Assembly (NCBI GenBank): GCA_035649235.1
Contig: DASRJX010000239.1
Coordinates: 1 to 7,812, forward strand
DNA length: 7,812 bases
Origin: DASRJX01 sp035649235
GTDB lineage: Bacteria > Acidobacteriota > Polarisedimenticolia > Gp22-AA2
Reading direction: 5' to 3'
The notes beneath the pieces are model-generated. The model saw only the letters and a program-made list of their open reading frames with translations, was not told the DNA's origin and made no database searches. A program made the translations under genes and the position numbers. Numbering within the stretch: the first letter of the stretch is position 1; every line of letters starts with the position of its first letter. This document shows positions 6,571-7,812 of this stretch, one piece after another.

Positions 6571-7128
6571 ATGAGAGCGATCCTCCTCGCCGTTCTCGTC
6601 ATCGCCGCCGCCGTCATCCTCGCGGCGACACCCGCCGGACGGGCCGCCGCGCGGGAGATCCAGCAGGTCTTCGTGACCAACTTCCCCGAGGTGCAGCGGG
6701 TCTCAGGCGCCGTCTCCGTGGACGGGCCGGTGAGGCATGCCTCGCTCGTCTCCATCAAGGATATCCGGGTTCCGCCGGTCGAGCCCAAGGAGACCGGACG
6801 GCTCATCGACGGGGGGGTCGTCTCGATGGACGGATTCACCTCGGTCGTCATCAGCCTGAGTGGTCAGACGCAGGGGAAGGTGGTGCGCAGCGGCGCGGTC
6901 GGGGCCATCCTGGTTCCTGAGGAGGAGACGATCACCACGGCGTTCGACGAGGACGGGCAGATCCAGTTCCCCCTTCAGGTTAGTGCCGTGCTGACCTCGC
7001 TCCCGCTCCGATCGTTCGCCTCGCAGCAGGAGCGCTTCACGGTCGGCTTCCCGAAGTACCGGGTCCACCTGTACAACACGACCGAGAAGACCGCGACCGT
7101 CAGTTTGTTCGCCTACCTGACGAACTAG
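6571..7128 (+). CDS. Exported or membrane-anchored protein of unknown function
   Basis: I do not recognise a named family for this 185-residue protein. Residues 3-20 form one strongly hydrophobic segment after a single N-terminal arginine, followed by PAGRAAARE. This could be a signal peptide cut after the AAA at 25-27 or an uncleaved N-terminal anchor. The rest looks soluble and beta-rich, with regularly alternating hydrophobic residues. A motif NFPEVQRVSGAVSV (37-50) resembles the NFP..Q.VSG.V unit that is tandemly repeated in some surface and phage-associated proteins, but here occurs once. Later segments include RLIDGG (77-82), GFTSVVISLSG (88-98), GAVGAILVPEEE (108-119) and a C-terminal YRVHLYNTT..TATVSLFAYLTN. 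There are no cysteines and no obvious catalytic residues. A strong ribosome site supports the start. It follows the polysaccharide operon by 48 bases and a hairpin, so joint function is only possible. Its end overlaps the opposing gene by 29 bases. Confidence 0.8.
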   Translation: MRAILLAVLVIAAAVILAATPAGRAAAREIQQVFVTNFPEVQRVSGAVSVDGPVRHASLVSIKDIRVPPVEPKETGRLIDGGVVSMDGFTSVVISLSGQTQGKVVRSGAVGAILVPEEETITTAFDEDGQIQFPLQVSAVLTSLPLRSFASQQERFTVGFPKYRVHLYNTTEKTATVSLFAYLTN

Positions 7129-7812
7129 AGGCCGGCTCGAACGGGCCCTTCTCCTTCAGAGCGGTGTTGAGGGCGGCAGCCAGGATCCGGTGCCGCTCGG
7201 CCACCTGGGGGTAGCGCTCGTCGAGCATGGCGCGGCCCTTCGACAGCTCGTCGCTGAAAACCTCGAACAGGTTGCCGTCACGGAGCGCCCGCTCGTACCG
7301 GTCGGGGTAGTAAAGACGCAGGTCGGACAGCATAAGGCGCGCCAGCATGCCGATCTCCGCGTCCGGCCCGGTCGGGTCGCCCGCGGCGGGTTCGCTCTCG
7401 TCCGCTCGCGGGTCGGGCACGGCCCCGCTCGAGACGGCGCCGCTCCCGAGGAGGAAGGCGATCTCCCGGCTCAACGCGTCCTTGCTCATCCCTTCGTCGA
7501 GGAAGAGGTCGGCGCCATACGCCCGGGCGGTGCTGCGGTTGAACAGGTCGGAGCTCAGGGAGGACCCGACCAGGGCCACCTTGATCGCCTTGAGATGGGG
7601 ACTCCCTTTGATCCCCTCGCAGATCGCCACTCCCGACAACCCCGGCAGGTGGACGCTCGCGATGAGCAGGGCCGGCTTCCTGACCACGGCGAGCCGGAAC
7701 GCCTCCATGCCTTCCGACACCACGTCGACGGAGCAACCCATGTCCTCGAGCAGCGGCTGGACGACGCCGCGGAACGGCCTTCCTGCGTCGGCCAGGACGA
7801 CGCACGGACCGC
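7100..7812 (-). CDS. Degenerate response-regulator receiver with C-terminal helical domain, 5' end outside the window
   Basis: The leftward frame is open from the right window edge to the TGA at 7102-7100 and gives 236 residues. An ATG at 7741 is in frame, but the 23 codons before it (VVLADAGRPFRGVVQPLLED) encode the first strand and helix of a receiver fold, so the gene starts beyond the window. Residues 3 to about 122 follow the receiver pattern: VVLAD, ALLIASVHLPGLSG, VALVGSS and GADLFLDEG. The phospho-acceptor Asp position (four before the Pro of HLPG) is Ser52, one of the paired acidic residues is Ala9, and the conserved Lys position is Glu106, so Asp-phosphorylation looks lost. A Pro/Asp/Glu linker (about 130-150) leads to a helical domain (about 150-221) with ARLMLSDLRLYYPDRYE and a DELSKGRAMLDERYP segment; I know of no assigned function for it. 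No DNA-binding helix-turn-helix or enzymatic output domain is visible. It converges on the exported-protein gene. The likely role is phosphorylation-independent signalling or protein interaction. Confidence 0.82.
   Translation of the reverse strand, partial: GPCVVLADAGRPFRGVVQPLLEDMGCSVDVVSEGMEAFRLAVVRKPALLIASVHLPGLSGVAICEGIKGSPHLKAIKVALVGSSLSSDLFNRSTARAYGADLFLDEGMSKDALSREIAFLLGSGAVSSGAVPDPRADESEPAAGDPTGPDAEIGMLARLMLSDLRLYYPDRYERALRDGNLFEVFSDELSKGRAMLDERYPQVAERHRILAAALNTALKEKGPFEPASSSSGRRTN

Noticed and set aside
7129..7160. Possible terminator just after the exported-protein stop
   Set aside because: I could not find an arm pair of useful length with a T-run. The stretch is the coding end of the leftward gene.

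Overview
The window is a strongly GC-rich (visibly about 70% G+C) bacterial segment with almost no non-coding DNA. Six genes read rightward and one reads leftward at the right edge. The gene content is that of a lipid-linked cell-surface polysaccharide (O-antigen or exopolysaccharide) locus in a Gram-negative-type bacterium. Codon bias, the uncharacterised exported protein and the receiver-plus-helical-domain protein would fit an Acidobacteriota or other deep-branching GC-rich lineage, but I cannot place the taxon from sequence alone.

Layout: (1) 1-543, the 3' part of a WbqC-family gene; (2) 540-1199, a PIG-L/LmbE zinc deacetylase; (3) 1196-2281, a DegT/DnrJ/EryC1 PLP-dependent sugar aminotransferase; (4) 2269-3387, a WecA/MraY-type polyprenyl-phosphate sugar-1-phosphate transferase; (5) 3384-4538, a GT4 glycosyltransferase; (6) 4543-6522, a glutamine-hydrolysing asparagine synthetase-type amidotransferase with a GTG start; (7) 6571-7128, a small exported or membrane-anchored protein of unknown function; (8) 7100-7812, leftward and cut by the window end, a degenerate response-regulator receiver joined to a C-terminal helical domain.

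Genes 1-5 overlap each neighbour by 4 or 13 bases and gene 6 follows after 4 bases, so 1-6 are almost certainly one translationally coupled transcript. Inferred division of labour: the aminotransferase makes an amino sugar nucleotide; the deacetylase and WbqC protein probably adjust its N-substituent; the WecA-like enzyme loads the first sugar-phosphate onto undecaprenyl phosphate; the GT4 enzyme extends the chain; the amidotransferase may form an amide on a sugar acid or supply asparagine. Flippase, polymerase and ligase genes are not in view.

A perfect 9-bp hairpin at the end of gene 6 may mark the operon end or attenuate transcription into gene 7. Genes 7 and 8 converge and overlap tail-to-tail by 29 bases. 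No RNA gene, mobile element, CRISPR array or origin was seen, and no gene-free stretch exceeds 48 bases. I did not find a clearly new multi-gene system. The most interesting items are the receiver that lacks its phospho-acceptor, the uncharacterised exported protein, and the possible sugar N-modification cassette.
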